Part shown: one piece after another, positions 12,624 through 23,323 of the stretch | How the letters are laid out: each line of letters starts with the position of its first letter | Numbering within the stretch: position 1 is the stretch's first letter | Assembly: GCF_001540865.1 (NCBI RefSeq) | Contig: NC_033641.1 | Span: 1,184,810-1,248,809 of the forward strand | Length of the DNA: 64,000 nt | Reading direction: 5' to 3' | Source: Ananas comosus | Lineage: Eukaryota > Streptophyta > Magnoliopsida > Poales > Bromeliaceae | The notes under the pieces: model-generated | What the model saw: only the letters and a program-made list of their open reading frames with translations | Database searches by the model: none | What the model was told of the DNA's origin: nothing | Program-made: the position numbers and the translations under genes

Positions 12624-12641
12624 GACGTGGTGCACCACGTC
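12624..12641. promoter_or_regulatory. 18-bp perfect palindrome with two bZIP-type ACGT sites
   Basis: GACGTGGTGCACCACGTC is its own reverse complement. It contains GACGTGG and CCACGTC, the ACGT cores recognised by plant bZIP factors (G-box/ABRE-like). It lies 89 bases upstream of the coiled-coil start codon, a promoter-proximal position. Confidence 0.55.
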
Positions 12642-12744
12642 ACCTCTGAACCGTGGTGGCCCGCCATTTAAATTATTTTTTATAATTTCTTTTTCTTCAA
12701 TGGGAATAGTCTTATAATTTTAAGTTAAAAATATACGGCAATAA

Positions 12745-13005
12745 GTTTGAACAACAAACTATATTGGTTCCTAACTTCTAAAATTTTAATTTACTATCCA
12801 ATCTTTTAAATTATTTAGTTTGAGTCGGTCAACGATATTTTAATTTTAAAATATGAATGTATCGTTTATTTTATAAGTTTAGTTTGTATACTTTATATAA
12901 TTTTTGTAATTATAAATTTATTATCATAATTAATTAGATTAAATTTTAAAATTAAAATATTGTTAACTGATTCAAATCAAACCAATTAAAAAAAAAAAAG
13001 GTAAG
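12745..13005. mobile_element. MITE, family A copy 2
   Basis: AT-rich fold-back sequence with TTTAGTTTGAGTCGGTCAACGATATT on one side (positions about 12817-12842) and ATATTGTTAACTGATTCAAATCAAACC on the other. Same family as the copy near 5358-5610. Confidence 0.5.
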
Positions 13006-13131
13006 AAACCGAAAAAATATACTCTCCCATGTTAGAAGATAAAGTAAATTACAAATTATAATCCATGTTACTGTTCCCAGCCATGCTATGTGTGAACACC
13101 CCCTCCAACTTATCCAAAAGAGTATGATATA

Positions 13132-14174
13132 GGGGGTGTTTGGCCTAGCTTTTAAAAAGCGCTTTTGGGCTGAAAAGTGATTTTCGGCTCAATAGAGCGT
13201 TTGGTAACTCACTTTTAAAATCTGATTCTGCTTTTTAGAATCAGAAAACTGATTTTGAAGACCTCAGAATCAGAAGCAGAAAAAAGCTGCTTCTTGAAAA
13301 CTGATTCTGATTTTGGATTTAAACTTCAAAATTTTATTTTTATTTTAGTTTTAATAATTAAATTTAATTTTAATTTTCAGATTCATTTTAAAATTTTTAA
13401 ATTTTAACTTTTAAATTTTAAAATTTGAAATATAGATTTAAAATTTTAAATTTTAATTTTAAATTTCAAATCTCAAATTTTAGATTTTAAAATTTAAAAT
13501 TTTATTTCAAATTTCAAATTCCAAATTTCAAATTTCAGATTTTAAAATTTTAAATTTCAAATTTCAAATTTCAGATTTTAAAATTTCAAATTTCAAATTT
13601 CAAATTTTAAATTTCAAATTTCAAATTTTAAATTTCAAATTTGACAATTTAGATTTTAAAATTTAAATGTAAAAATTTAAAATTTTTAAATTTTAAATTA
13701 TAAATTTTAATCTTCAAATTATAAATTTCAAATTTTTAAAATTAAAAATTTATAAATTTTAATCTTCAAATTATAAATTTAAAATTTTATAATTTAAAAT
13801 TTAAAATTTTAATTTTTAAATTTTAAATATTCAAATTTTAAATTTTAAATTTTAAATATTCAAATTTTAAATTTTATATTTTAAATATTCAAATTTTATA
13901 TTTTATATTTTAAATTTCATAATTATTTTAAATTTTAAATTTTAATTTTAAAATTTAAATTTTAATTTTTAAATATATTTTTAAAATTAAATAGCTTTTC
14001 AAACAGCTTTTCAAAATTTTTAATTTACCAAACAGCTTTTTAAAATCACTTCAGAAAAAATCACTTTTATCTAAACTCCGCCAAACGCTCTATAGCTTTT
14101 AAGCAAAATCACTTCTCCAAACCAAAATTACTTTTTCAGAAATCACTTTTTCAGAAGTTAGGCCAAACAGGCCC
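13132..14174. mobile_element. Tourist-like MITE with expanded AT-rich core
   Basis: Ends are inverted repeats: GGGGGTGTTTGGCCTAGCTT on the left and, reverse-complemented, GGGCCTGTTTGGCCTAACTT on the right. Subterminal AAAATCACTTTT-type motifs are also mirrored. The GGGCCTGTTTGG terminus resembles Tourist (PIF/Harbinger) MITEs. From about 13330 to 13980 the core is a degenerate array of AAATTTCAAATTT / TTTTAAA units. Non-coding. Confidence 0.7.
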
Positions 14175-14398
14175 ATACTATGTGCCCCAAAATTTAAAGA
14201 AAATTAAAATACTTTGCTTTTTCAGTTTTTTAATCACATTCTATTACTGAACGATCATATTAAGATACGTGCTTTCATATCTCATTCAAAAGAATGTCGA
14301 AGCTTGTGGGTATTCATGATGGGAAAGACATGGACGTTGATGTATGTGCTTCCAAGGTTCATTTTTCTTATATCTAATATGTAATTAATTACAACATG
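14175..14398. other. Short intergenic stretch
   Basis: I see no gene or repeat structure here. Confidence 0.3.
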
Positions 14399-14414
14399 CA
14401 TGTCTGCTGAGATT

Positions 14415-14574
14415 TTATTTTTTTTTTTTTTTGAGAAATAGGTAGCGCGCTATCCGCTTTGTTTATTTCATTTAGAAATAAACTTAGCTGGAAATGTGAA
14501 TCAACTAGGATTCGAACTTGGGTCTCGGATACCAACCATCAAGCCCTTTGCCATTTGCTCTAGGGACGGTCGGT
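14415..14574 (-). mobile_element. Full-length tRNA-derived SINE with 16-bp target duplication
   Basis: Flanked by perfect direct repeats CATGTCTGCTGAGATT at 14399-14414 and 14575-14590. Read on the minus strand it begins with a tRNA-like head carrying an A-box-like GGGCTTGATGG and a B-box AGTTCGAATCC, and ends in an A-rich tail (the T run at 14417-14432 on the plus strand). This is the plan of plant Au-type SINEs, copied by LINE machinery. A 5'-truncated relative lies at 43916-44027. Confidence 0.9.
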
Positions 14575-15118
14575 CATGTCTGCTGAGATTGACATTTACA
14601 ATCATGCACTAGATTTGGCGAGTGGTGCAGGAAAACAGGCAGGCATTGCCACGACATTCATAACCAAGGACCCAATCAGAACCAGAGACAACACTTCTTG
14701 ACTTAATAAAAACTACCAGATATAAGAGAGACATCAATTAAACTATATAACAGCTCAATGTTTGAACTGATTTGGCATACTTTTCTTATTTTGGAGGAGG
14801 GTTCATCCTTCATTACTTTTGTCTTTTTATTAAAGCTCAATACTTAGCTGACATGTCATGCATAGCTAATTTTGAGAAAGCAGTTCACACTTTCAGAAGT
14901 ATACACGACCCTTCGCCTTCTCTCCACCGTCTTAATTAATGCATCCATAGTCCCAATACAACTACAACCGTCGCCTCTCCATCTCCATACCGCCCATTCC
15001 CTATCTCCTCTCTCTTCTTCTTTTTTTTCTCTTCTCTATCAACATCAATTTTCTCCCTCACATTTTCCTTTGCACCATAGTATCCTCTCCATCTCTCTCG
15101 AACTAACGCTTACGCCCA

Positions 15119-15222
15119 CTAGATGGCAAGGGTTTCGTAGTCCCAGTATTCCTTAGGTCGGTGGACGTTGACGTCAGCGTAGATGCGAGCCTTGGAGGTG
15201 ACGTCAGGGCAGTGCACGAATC
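15119..15222 (-). pseudogene. Casein kinase 2 alpha N-terminal fragment, copy 1
   Basis: The minus strand encodes a stretch including [20 protein letters not shown], the very conserved N-terminus of the catalytic CK2 alpha subunit. A TAG replaces the Gln codon expected a few residues later, before Trp. The following GTAAGC looks like the original exon-intron donor, so this is a genomic fragment rather than a cDNA copy. The kinase core is absent, so it cannot make an active enzyme. Confidence 0.8.
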
Positions 15223-15447
15223 TATTAAACTATATGAAAGCTCAGTGTTTAAATTAATTTGGCATACTCTCCTTATTTTGGGGAGAGGGTTCAACCTTCA
15301 TTATTTTGCCTTTTCATTAAAGCTCAATACGTAGCTAACATGTCATGCATAGCTAATTTTGATGAAGCGGTTCACACTTTCAGAAGCGTACACGACCCTT
15401 CGCCTTCTCTCCACCGTCCCAATTAATGCATCCACGGTCCCAATACA

Positions 15448-15831
15448 TGTCACACCTCAATAATCTCACATCGGATAGGAATGGGGATACCCCAATAATC
15501 CCACATCGGATAGGAATGGGGATGTGATTGGGTATATAAGAGACTTAGACACTAGTAATACTAACTGTGCTTAAGCATTTTGGGCAGTTGTTTAGGCCCA
15601 ACGAGTTATTGTTGTTGGTGGGCTGAGTCGTTATATTTGGTATCAGAGCTAGTTCACCAGTCGGGAATGTGTGGTGAGTCTCGTTTGAGCCAGGATCTGA
15701 AAGACAAGGTAATAGGCTATGCCGGAGTCACTATGACAAAGTGATTGGCTATGCCAAGGTCTGGATGACAAGGCTCATATCACCTGGTGATCTTAAGCTG
15801 TGTGTGACACACCCTAATAATCTCACATCAG
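15448..15831 (+). mobile_element. TRIM-like retroelement fragment
   Basis: Starts TGTCACACC and contains the phrases AATCTCACATCGGATAGGAA and GGCCCAACGAGTTATT, typical of a plant TRIM/LARD LTR. A primer-binding site, TGGTATCAGAGC, follows at about 15638 (complementary to initiator tRNA-Met). A truncated second LTR start lies at 15801-15831. A 34-bp piece of the LTR is duplicated internally. A better-preserved relative lies at 47546-48018. Confidence 0.7.
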
Positions 15832-15962
15832 ACTGCCCCTTCCCTATCTCCTCTCTCTTCTCTTTTCTTTTTCTCTTCTCTATCAACATCAATTTTCTCC
15901 CTCACCTTTTCCTTTGCACCATGATATCCCCCTTTATCTCTTTGGAACTAATGCTTACCCCC

Positions 15963-16066
15963 ATTAAACTGTGTGGGTTTCGTAGTCCCAATACTTCTTG
16001 GGCCGGTGGACGTTGATGTCGGTGTAGATGGGGGCCTTGGAGATGGCGTCAAGACGGCGCACGAAC
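15963..16066 (-). pseudogene. Casein kinase 2 alpha N-terminal fragment, copy 2
   Basis: The minus strand encodes [20 protein letters not shown], again the CK2 alpha N-terminus, with more substitutions than copy 1. A TAA stands at the same Gln position, followed by Trp-Gly and a GTAAGC donor-like site. No kinase core follows. Confidence 0.8.
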
Positions 16067-16079
16067 TTATCATCGTCCG

Positions 16080-16673
16080 CATCAGAAAGCAAACGGTTGT
16101 CCCCTTCTACTCAACATAAGAATTCCTTCTTTCTCTTCCCTTTCTTAAGAAAAAGTTACTAGATTTCTGACTACAAGATCCGTAGTTTTAGTCCGGCTCA
16201 CAAATTATCCCATATTTGAATTATAATTTGAATTTCTAATTTATTTTTAAATAAAAATTGAAGCTTTAAGTTCGAATTTAGAGTTTAAGTTTTAAATTTT
16301 GAATTTGAATTTAATATCTCAATTCAAATTAAAATCTAAATTATGAAATTTATTTTAGGTGTATGAATTCTCATTAAATAATCTAATTTTATATATTATT
16401 CTATAATCATGAAACATTGGATTGGATTATTAATTATTTACCAATTTAATCCTAATCGCAATCGTATTCAATCCTTCTATGCTATGCTATGCTATCTAGC
16501 ATACCATAAGCAAATGATTTGTGAAGATTCAAAGCAAATGATGGAGGCCCTTTGATTTAAAGAAGGGGCTTTAAAGTTTAAGGATTTGCATGCCAAAAAA
16601 AAATTATAGATTGTAATATACATAAATAAATTTAATTAATTTTTAGACTATTTATATTTATATATTATATTAT
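16080..16673. other. AT-rich intergenic sequence
   Basis: No coding or inverted-repeat structure recognised. Short AATTTGAATT-type repeats occur near 16210-16350 and a GCTAT tandem at about 16480-16495. Confidence 0.3.
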
Positions 16674-16894
16674 TTTCTCCTCACTATATAAGAAATATAT
16701 TTTGGCTCATATATTTAGCTAATATAAAGTTGAACTTTTCACTATCATTTTTATATATTGGAAGAGTATATTTTTCAAATTTCTTGTGTATGTTGAGTAT
16801 GAAAGCCAATAATAAAATCGTTTTGATTAATTATTGTATATATTAGTTTACTGGTATAGAATCAATCGACCGCATCGCGCAGTTCCTACACTAG
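16674..16894 (+). mobile_element. Possible small Helitron
   Basis: The 3' end reads TTCCTACACTAG followed by T, the CTRR-type end also seen in the clearer Helitron at 46123. GC-rich CGACCGCATCGCGCAG lies just before it, where a hairpin is expected, but pairing is poor. A TC-rich start with CTCACTATATAAG near 16677 is a plausible 5' end. The right part recurs in the duplicated segment at 18031. Confidence 0.35.
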
Positions 16895-17329
16895 TTATAA
16901 CTTTACTTTACATACAAGTTCATCTCGATATGGAATTGCTTATGCTAATCACATAGTTTAGGGATAGCAAAGTTTTGTTTATATTTTTTTCATTTATTTT
17001 TGGTTCAATTTGAATTTTGCGTAAGAGTTATAAATATTCAATTTATATATTTTCAATTAAATTATAAGGTAATTAAATTTTGAATTTAAATTTAACCTTA
17101 ATTTTTGAGTTTAAATTATAAATTTAAATTCAAATTATGGATTCATTAAACCGATTTTAATTCAAATTTATGTTTGATTTTGTGTTGGGTTTATTGCACT
17201 AATGATTCCAACTCTTCACCCATTTTATACTTTCGTCATCAACCATTAATTTCTATAATTAAGTTCATAATTGTTATTATTTATTTTTATTAAATTATGT
17301 AGTCAAAATCTTCGTTGACTCTAGTCTAC
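16777..17329. repeat. 553-bp exact direct repeat, left copy
   Basis: By eye identical to 18031-18583. It ends exactly at the N at 17330, while the right copy starts just after the N at 18028. This is what is expected when overlapping contig ends are placed side by side, so it is probably an assembly duplication. Confidence 0.85.
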
Positions 17330-17330
17330 N

Positions 17331-17649
17331 AGTTTAACTGATAGATGTGGATTTATGTTTAAATGTCGAGTATATAAATGTGAACCTGTGATGTGAATGG
17401 TGTATGAATATATAATTGTCGGTTATTTGTATGTTCATTTGGTTGTGGTTGTATCTGGGTTACTTCTTGTACTTGTGTGACGCAGTGCAAATATAGGGGA
17501 GACTCTGTTCGTGTGTACAGTGGATTCCCTGTGTTTGTGGCGGATCTGGCATACTCTGGGGTCAGGCTTTTCAAAAAAAAAAAAAAAAAAAAAATTTTCA
17601 GACGCTTTTCCGCCATATTTTAAACTAAAAGGGACCCCGGGGCGCGACA
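17331..17649 (+). mobile_element. 3' end of an LTR (Gypsy-type, probable)
   Basis: The stretch ends ...GACCCCGGGGCGCGACA at 17649, preceded by a poly-A run and TTTTCAGACGCTTTTCCGCC, an arrangement seen at the 3' ends of Tekay/Del-type plant LTRs. Its left part is missing at the N at 17330. No primer-binding site or internal domain follows, so it is a solo-LTR or contig fragment. Confidence 0.5.
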
Positions 17650-18030
17650 GAATAGCATCAAATTATGTATTTATAATCGCTTCAAAATTTTCAATTAAAT
17701 AATTTAGTTGATACAATAAAATAGCATAATTAAATAAGTTTCTTAAGTTAAATAGTTTATCTATCTTTACTTAATTCTCCCTAATTGGTCAAGTTTAGAG
17801 AGTAGGAGATACCATGCAAATTCTTAGAATTATATATTATTTCTTTTATACAATTTTTTATAAAGTCGTAATAAATTATGGCTTCAAATTTTTATATGCA
17901 CAATAAAAATAGCTTGGCCTTTGTTTTGTATCATTCTTTTTTAAAAAAATTCATACAATTTTTTATATGATTAGATATTTCAGGTGATTAATTTAATTAT
18001 TCTTGTCATGATTAATGACTGATTAACNTT

Positions 18031-18583
18031 AAATTTCTTGTGTATGTTGAGTATGAAAGCCAATAATAAAATCGTTTTGATTAATTATTGTATATATTAG
18101 TTTACTGGTATAGAATCAATCGACCGCATCGCGCAGTTCCTACACTAGTTATAACTTTACTTTACATACAAGTTCATCTCGATATGGAATTGCTTATGCT
18201 AATCACATAGTTTAGGGATAGCAAAGTTTTGTTTATATTTTTTTCATTTATTTTTGGTTCAATTTGAATTTTGCGTAAGAGTTATAAATATTCAATTTAT
18301 ATATTTTCAATTAAATTATAAGGTAATTAAATTTTGAATTTAAATTTAACCTTAATTTTTGAGTTTAAATTATAAATTTAAATTCAAATTATGGATTCAT
18401 TAAACCGATTTTAATTCAAATTTATGTTTGATTTTGTGTTGGGTTTATTGCACTAATGATTCCAACTCTTCACCCATTTTATACTTTCGTCATCAACCAT
18501 TAATTTCTATAATTAAGTTCATAATTGTTATTATTTATTTTTATTAAATTATGTAGTCAAAATCTTCGTTGACTCTAGTCTAC
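18031..18583. repeat. 553-bp exact direct repeat, right copy
   Basis: Second copy of 16777-17329, beginning two bases after the N at 18028. See the left copy for the likely artefact explanation. Confidence 0.85.
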
Positions 18584-19617
18584 ATGACAGTATCTATCCA
18601 ATTGAAAGAAAATTCATGAACTAATTTGAACAAATAAGAAAAATTAGGAAATATTTAGAAAGTGAGATTAAAGTGAAAAAAACCATGCAAATAAATTATT
18701 ACTTTAACCAATTGCAAGATTTTAAAATGCAAAAATAAAATTGGATCTTGAAAATCTAAAGTTTAAAAATTTTATTATCTAGTTCTAAAAAAAATCAACA
18801 ATATTTAGAATAATATTATCTATTCGATAATTGAATAATATTTAAAATCTATAAGTTTATTGTCTCGACCTTTTAATATCATATAAAACACATATCCAAC
18901 TTATTAGATTTTGGTGTAGATGCATTTCTTATTGGATTTTAATAATGCATACCTCATATAGTGAGTAGGGATAATAGTTTCTATGGCAATAGTATCTCCG
19001 AATATGTAAGGACTGAGATTTTGACAGTGCAATTAGACTCTCTGTTGACGATGTTTATGTGTGTAATTTAATTACATAAGCACTCGTCAAGTTTCAGGAG
19101 AAAATGAGCTAGAACGGAGAAGTTACGCGATTATTAGTTTTCACTTGAAGTGAATAGTAACTTTGGTTTTCCGGAGAAGCCACGGAGTAGAGTTGGCTTT
19201 CGGCGCGTATCGGACTCCGAACATAGGACTCCAATAGCTCGTTTCGAACGGTTCAGCTATTCTGGAACCAATGGCACTGACGAATTTCGGATCCAATGCA
19301 CGGTTTTCGAGAAAAAGGAGTTTTAACAAAAAGAGGGTTTCCGCTCTTTGCTATTCGTGCGTTTTAAAGCTCCGCGTGCTCTGTGCTTGTGACCTGGGGT
19401 TAGGTGAGAGTTGTTTCTGATACCTACTGGTGGTAGGGAATTCAAATTTGAATTTGAATTATAGGTTTTAGGGTTTATACATAGGTCTATGTGTAATTTG
19501 TGGATTAGTTGGAGAGCAGATGGGTTTGGTCGCAAATCGGCAAGTAAATCGGATGAAACAAAATCGTAGTTTCATTGCCTTCGTCGTGCTGAACGCGATG
19601 GTGCAATCCGTTCGGAA
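18584..19617. other. Intergenic, possible retrotransposon remnant
   Basis: 18584-19000 is AT-rich without features. From about 19010 to 19600 base composition becomes balanced, with phrases such as GGCTTTCGGCGCGTATCGGA that look like LTR sequence, but I could not find LTR ends, primer-binding site or protein domains. It is cut by an N at 19618. Confidence 0.3.
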
Positions 19618-19618
19618 N

Positions 19619-20000
19619 ATTTATAAATGCCACTAAATTTAAATTTTTTGAGTCGAGTGCATTTTCTTAATATATGAAATCATTCTCACTTAGAGGTCAT
19701 TTTGTTGGATGTAGTTACAAAAACAATATAGTTGGAAGTACATGCATTTACAAATACTGTAGTCATAACTATAAAAAAATTTAAATTTAGTGGCATTTAT
19801 AAATGTTGCTAAATAAGCAAGAAATGCAACTAAATCTTTTATCAACACTTAAACTTTAGTGTTGCCTATGCCCGTGTTGCTGAATCTTTTAGCAACATAT
19901 AAAGAGAGTATTGCTGATTCTGAGAAATTAGCAACATTTGACAAATGCTGCTACATGAAAAGTTTAAAAAATATTTGCTAAATGATGGTACATATTATTT
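19619..20000. mobile_element. CACTA-like subterminal repeat region (tentative)
   Basis: ATTTATAAATGCCACTAAATT at 19619-19639 is mirrored by AATTTAGTGGCATTTATAAAT near 19783-19804. Many direct and inverted copies of an AGCAACA(C/T)TT motif follow to about 19960. Dense short subterminal repeats of this type are typical of CACTA transposons. The left border is lost at the N. Confidence 0.45.
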
Positions 20001-20880
20001 AATTAATTCTTACATTAAAATAGCTATTATTTTTTAAATTAAATAAAAATATTTCATTAATAATTGCAATAATTATAGTTTTTCATATCATTTAAATTAA
20101 ATTATTATTAATTTTTAATTAATTGGTATAATCATAGCCAATAATAATTAAATGTTACTAAACAATCACGTATAATATTATTTTAAATTATTGGTAAAAT
20201 TGTTCATTATATTAACAATAATTAATTATTATATCGAAAATTTATGTTTAATTGAGAATTGTAGGTTTTTAAAAGTCAGGAAGGGAAAGTAAAAAATCGG
20301 ATATTTACAGGAGGTTTTCTATAATTTAGCCAATATTAAATTTACTATATAATCAAAACTAAAATTTTAATTTAAAATTTGAATTTAAACTAAAGTTATT
20401 TTTTAAGTTAAAATCGAGTGTAGTTTGGAAAAAAAATGAAAAATTAAAAACATTTAATGGTCCAAATATTCAACAAATTTTTCTATGGCTTTCTTTTGTG
20501 TGTGTTAATTTTTTTTTGGTTTTAGGTTTAAATTTTTAACAAATTTTTTGGCGATTTTTGGGGCATAGTAATAAACTTTTTAAGGTTTTTCATATTCAAA
20601 TATTTATAAGTTATTGAATGGAAGGACAATTACAATCAGTGTCAGTTTAACTTATACTATAAGTCAAATGAAGTGCACGATTGAGAGAAAAATCGGCATA
20701 CCGTCTGTAGCATATGTATCTATTTCGAAGAAAAATATTTGGGTGACTAAAGAACCATTGGGAATGTAACATCACAAAAGACACCACACTTCATTTGATT
20801 GGGCAACTCAGGGGTGGGAGCATTCCTTTCCCTCGGCGTGCATTTAGAATTGTATCTCTTGCATATATGCAAAACATAGA
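20001..20880. other. AT-rich intergenic sequence
   Basis: No gene, hairpin or terminal repeat recognised in this stretch, which lies between the CACTA-like repeats and the protease pseudogene. Confidence 0.3.
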
Positions 20881-21929
20881 TGACTTCAAGAGACATATCT
20901 AACACCCAAAGAAGGAAAACATGTCGATTGGCGAGAGAAAGGCACAATTACTCCTGTAAAAGACCAATTGAGAAGTCGTCAGTATAAAATATTTCATTAA
21001 ATAAATAAAAATGACTTTATATTGTATTTTTTTTTAAAAAGCAATTATATTTTATGTTTTTTAATATTTTATTTTGTTACATTACATGTTGTTGCTGGGC
21101 ATTTGCAACAACTGCGTGAGTGGAAAGTCTTCACGCAATCAAAAAAAAGAGTTGATCGACTTATCGGTGCAACAAATTTTAGATTGCTCCGATACTAGTC
21201 GACTCTCGAATAATGCAAGTGGGGAAAGCAGCAACTTACTCTTGTCATTTGACTATATACAGGATAATGATGGAGTCACTAATTGGGATAGGTATCCATT
21301 TCCTTATTGGAAGGGTACGGGGAAGATCCGCAAGAAGGAAAATATTAGAAGAAAAATATTGAATTGTTAAGAATTCCTGGGGTACGCTAAAGAAGGGTGC
21401 GGAGTACGAAAGCGGTGCGTGCAACACTAGAATGATATATATAAAATTTATATATAAGTATGGTTAGTTTTGACCTCAACTAATGTTTAATTTTTTTTAT
21501 TTTATTTTTTAAAATGTCTTAATTCTATTGCATTATCTTTCAATTATTTGACTCCAACTATCTTATTATAAAATTTAGATACATTGGTTGTCTTAATAAA
21601 AGTACAATCACATGAATAACGGTAGATACTTTAAAGTCTATAAAAATAAAACACACTTAGTTTTCACTTACAAAACTTATTAATATACAATATAATTTAG
21701 TATGTTTTTTCTTACCATAATTCTTAAATGTTTGTTATATATATAACAAAAATTAATTTATTTATAACTAAGGGAGAGAGTTAGACATGAGGTTAAAAAT
21801 CAACAAACATATCGTAAGAATACTTATTAGGGATTAATACAATAATTATTATTTTATTAACTAATTTATTTTTTATTTAATAAATTATTTGAATAATGTT
21901 GCTATGCCTTTTTTGTCCACCACCGTAGT

Positions 21930-22270
21930 GGAAGCTAAATATCCAATCCAATTCCAATACGATCAGCTGGGTGAATTATCTAAGCAAGAATTAATAAATT
22001 GCATTCATGAAAGGTACTCAACTTTTAGTACAAAGCATATGGATAGTGGAAGTCGAATACACAATCTAATATGGTCAGCTGTGTGAATTAGCTAAGCAAA
22101 AATTGATAAATTGCGTTCATAAAAGGTACCCATCTTTTACTATGCAACATATAAATAGTAAAAGCTGAATACGCAATCCAATATGGTTAACTACGTAAAC
22201 TATCTAAGCAATAATTGGTAAATTGCGTTTACAAAAGGTACCCCATCTTCTAATATGCACTATACAGATA
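21930..22270 (+). repeat. Triplicated ~112-bp segment encoding a protease-like motif
   Basis: Three tandem copies, spaced about 112 bases, begin near 21930, 22045 and 22155. Each has a stretch like GAATTATCTAAGCAAGAATT and an AAAGGTACC end. The first encodes LGELSKQELINC, which resembles the LSEQELVDC segment of papain-like proteases, so this is probably an amplified exon piece of the surrounding pseudogene. Confidence 0.7.
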
Positions 22271-23034
22271 GTGTTCGATACATACGATATACTCATAATA
22301 AGTGTTTGGATTATATTAAAGCGCATTGCATTGCATTCAAAGATGATAATCCATATGCTGGACGGCCAAATTAATAAACACGTAAGTTAAATTATATTAT
22401 AAATTTTATTAAGTATTAATATATCTATCAAATTTTTTATAATTGTAAATTTATTTTGTAGAAAATAAGAGTGAAAATTTGATATTTAAAAAAAAAAATA
22501 GAAACAATACATGATAAGAAAAAGATATATGAGATTTTGAGAACGCGCCCTATTGCTGTTTCTATAATAATGTTTGAGAATTTTTCACATCTAACAATAA
22601 AGGTTAGTAGTTGTAATATTTAAGTTACAACATTTAATTTTTAATAATAATTTATTTATTATTTATTATTTTTATTAAGTTGTATACATGGGCCCCCAAT
22701 TGGAGATAGAGCACATGAAAGCAATTCGATATCTATTATTAAATTTGGAATTAAAAACAGTGTGAATTACTATTTAATAAAAAAATTTTAGGGTAGTAAC
22801 TGAGGTACTGATGACTACGCAAAGATAAATCACGACCTTTTGAGATGGCTATGCAAAGTAAAGTGCGACCTTTTGAGGCTACGCAAAAGTAAAGCGCGAC
22901 CTTTTGAGTCGCGTGTATATATCGATTGGTGCTTACACTGATGAAGAAAATTAATTTTATATATAGTATAAAAATTTTAGCATATTTTTTGTTTTATAAA
23001 AAAAATTGTAATATGTATATATATATATATATAT

Positions 23035-23281
23035 AGAATTAGACTGGAATACTATTAATAGTAAAACCCTCTTTTTGCTATCAAGTTTTAGTTCTTGGAT
23101 GAAAAATTGTAGGTTTAGGAGGATATTAGTCAGTTTGAGTTGAGTGGTCCTCCTAGGGTTGAGTGGTCCCCACTGGATTATAGTATTTAATCAAATGGTT
23201 GGAAATAATAAAAAGAGTTGATCCAAAGGCTAAAAAATTGGTAGCAATAATAGAATTTTGCTACTAATAGTAGCCCAGTCC

Positions 23282-23290
<9 letters not shown>
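23035..23290. mobile_element. MITE beside (TA)n, inside the protease pseudogene
   Basis: Inverted ends: ATTAGACTGGAATACTATTA at 23038 and, at the right, TAATAGTAGCCCAGTCCAAC. (TA)n tracts border both sides (about 23015-23034 and 23285-23320). It lies between the two protease C-terminal copies. Confidence 0.6.

Positions 23291-23323
<33 letters not shown>

Larger units (their letters stand above)
14735..16075. repeat. Tandem duplication of a ~490-bp unit, second copy split by an insertion
   Basis: Unit 1 (about 14735-15225) and unit 2 (about 15226-16075) share the same order of sequence: TAGCTAATTTTGA, CACGACCCTTCGCCTTCTCT, CATCAATTTTCTCCCTCAC and the kinase fragment. Unit 2 is longer because a TRIM-like element (15448-15831) lies between its halves. 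The duplication therefore predates that insertion. Confidence 0.8.

Noticed and set aside
14872..15156. Open frame on the plus strand
   Set aside because: It overlaps the CK2 alpha fragment in antisense and pyrimidine-rich repeat sequence.
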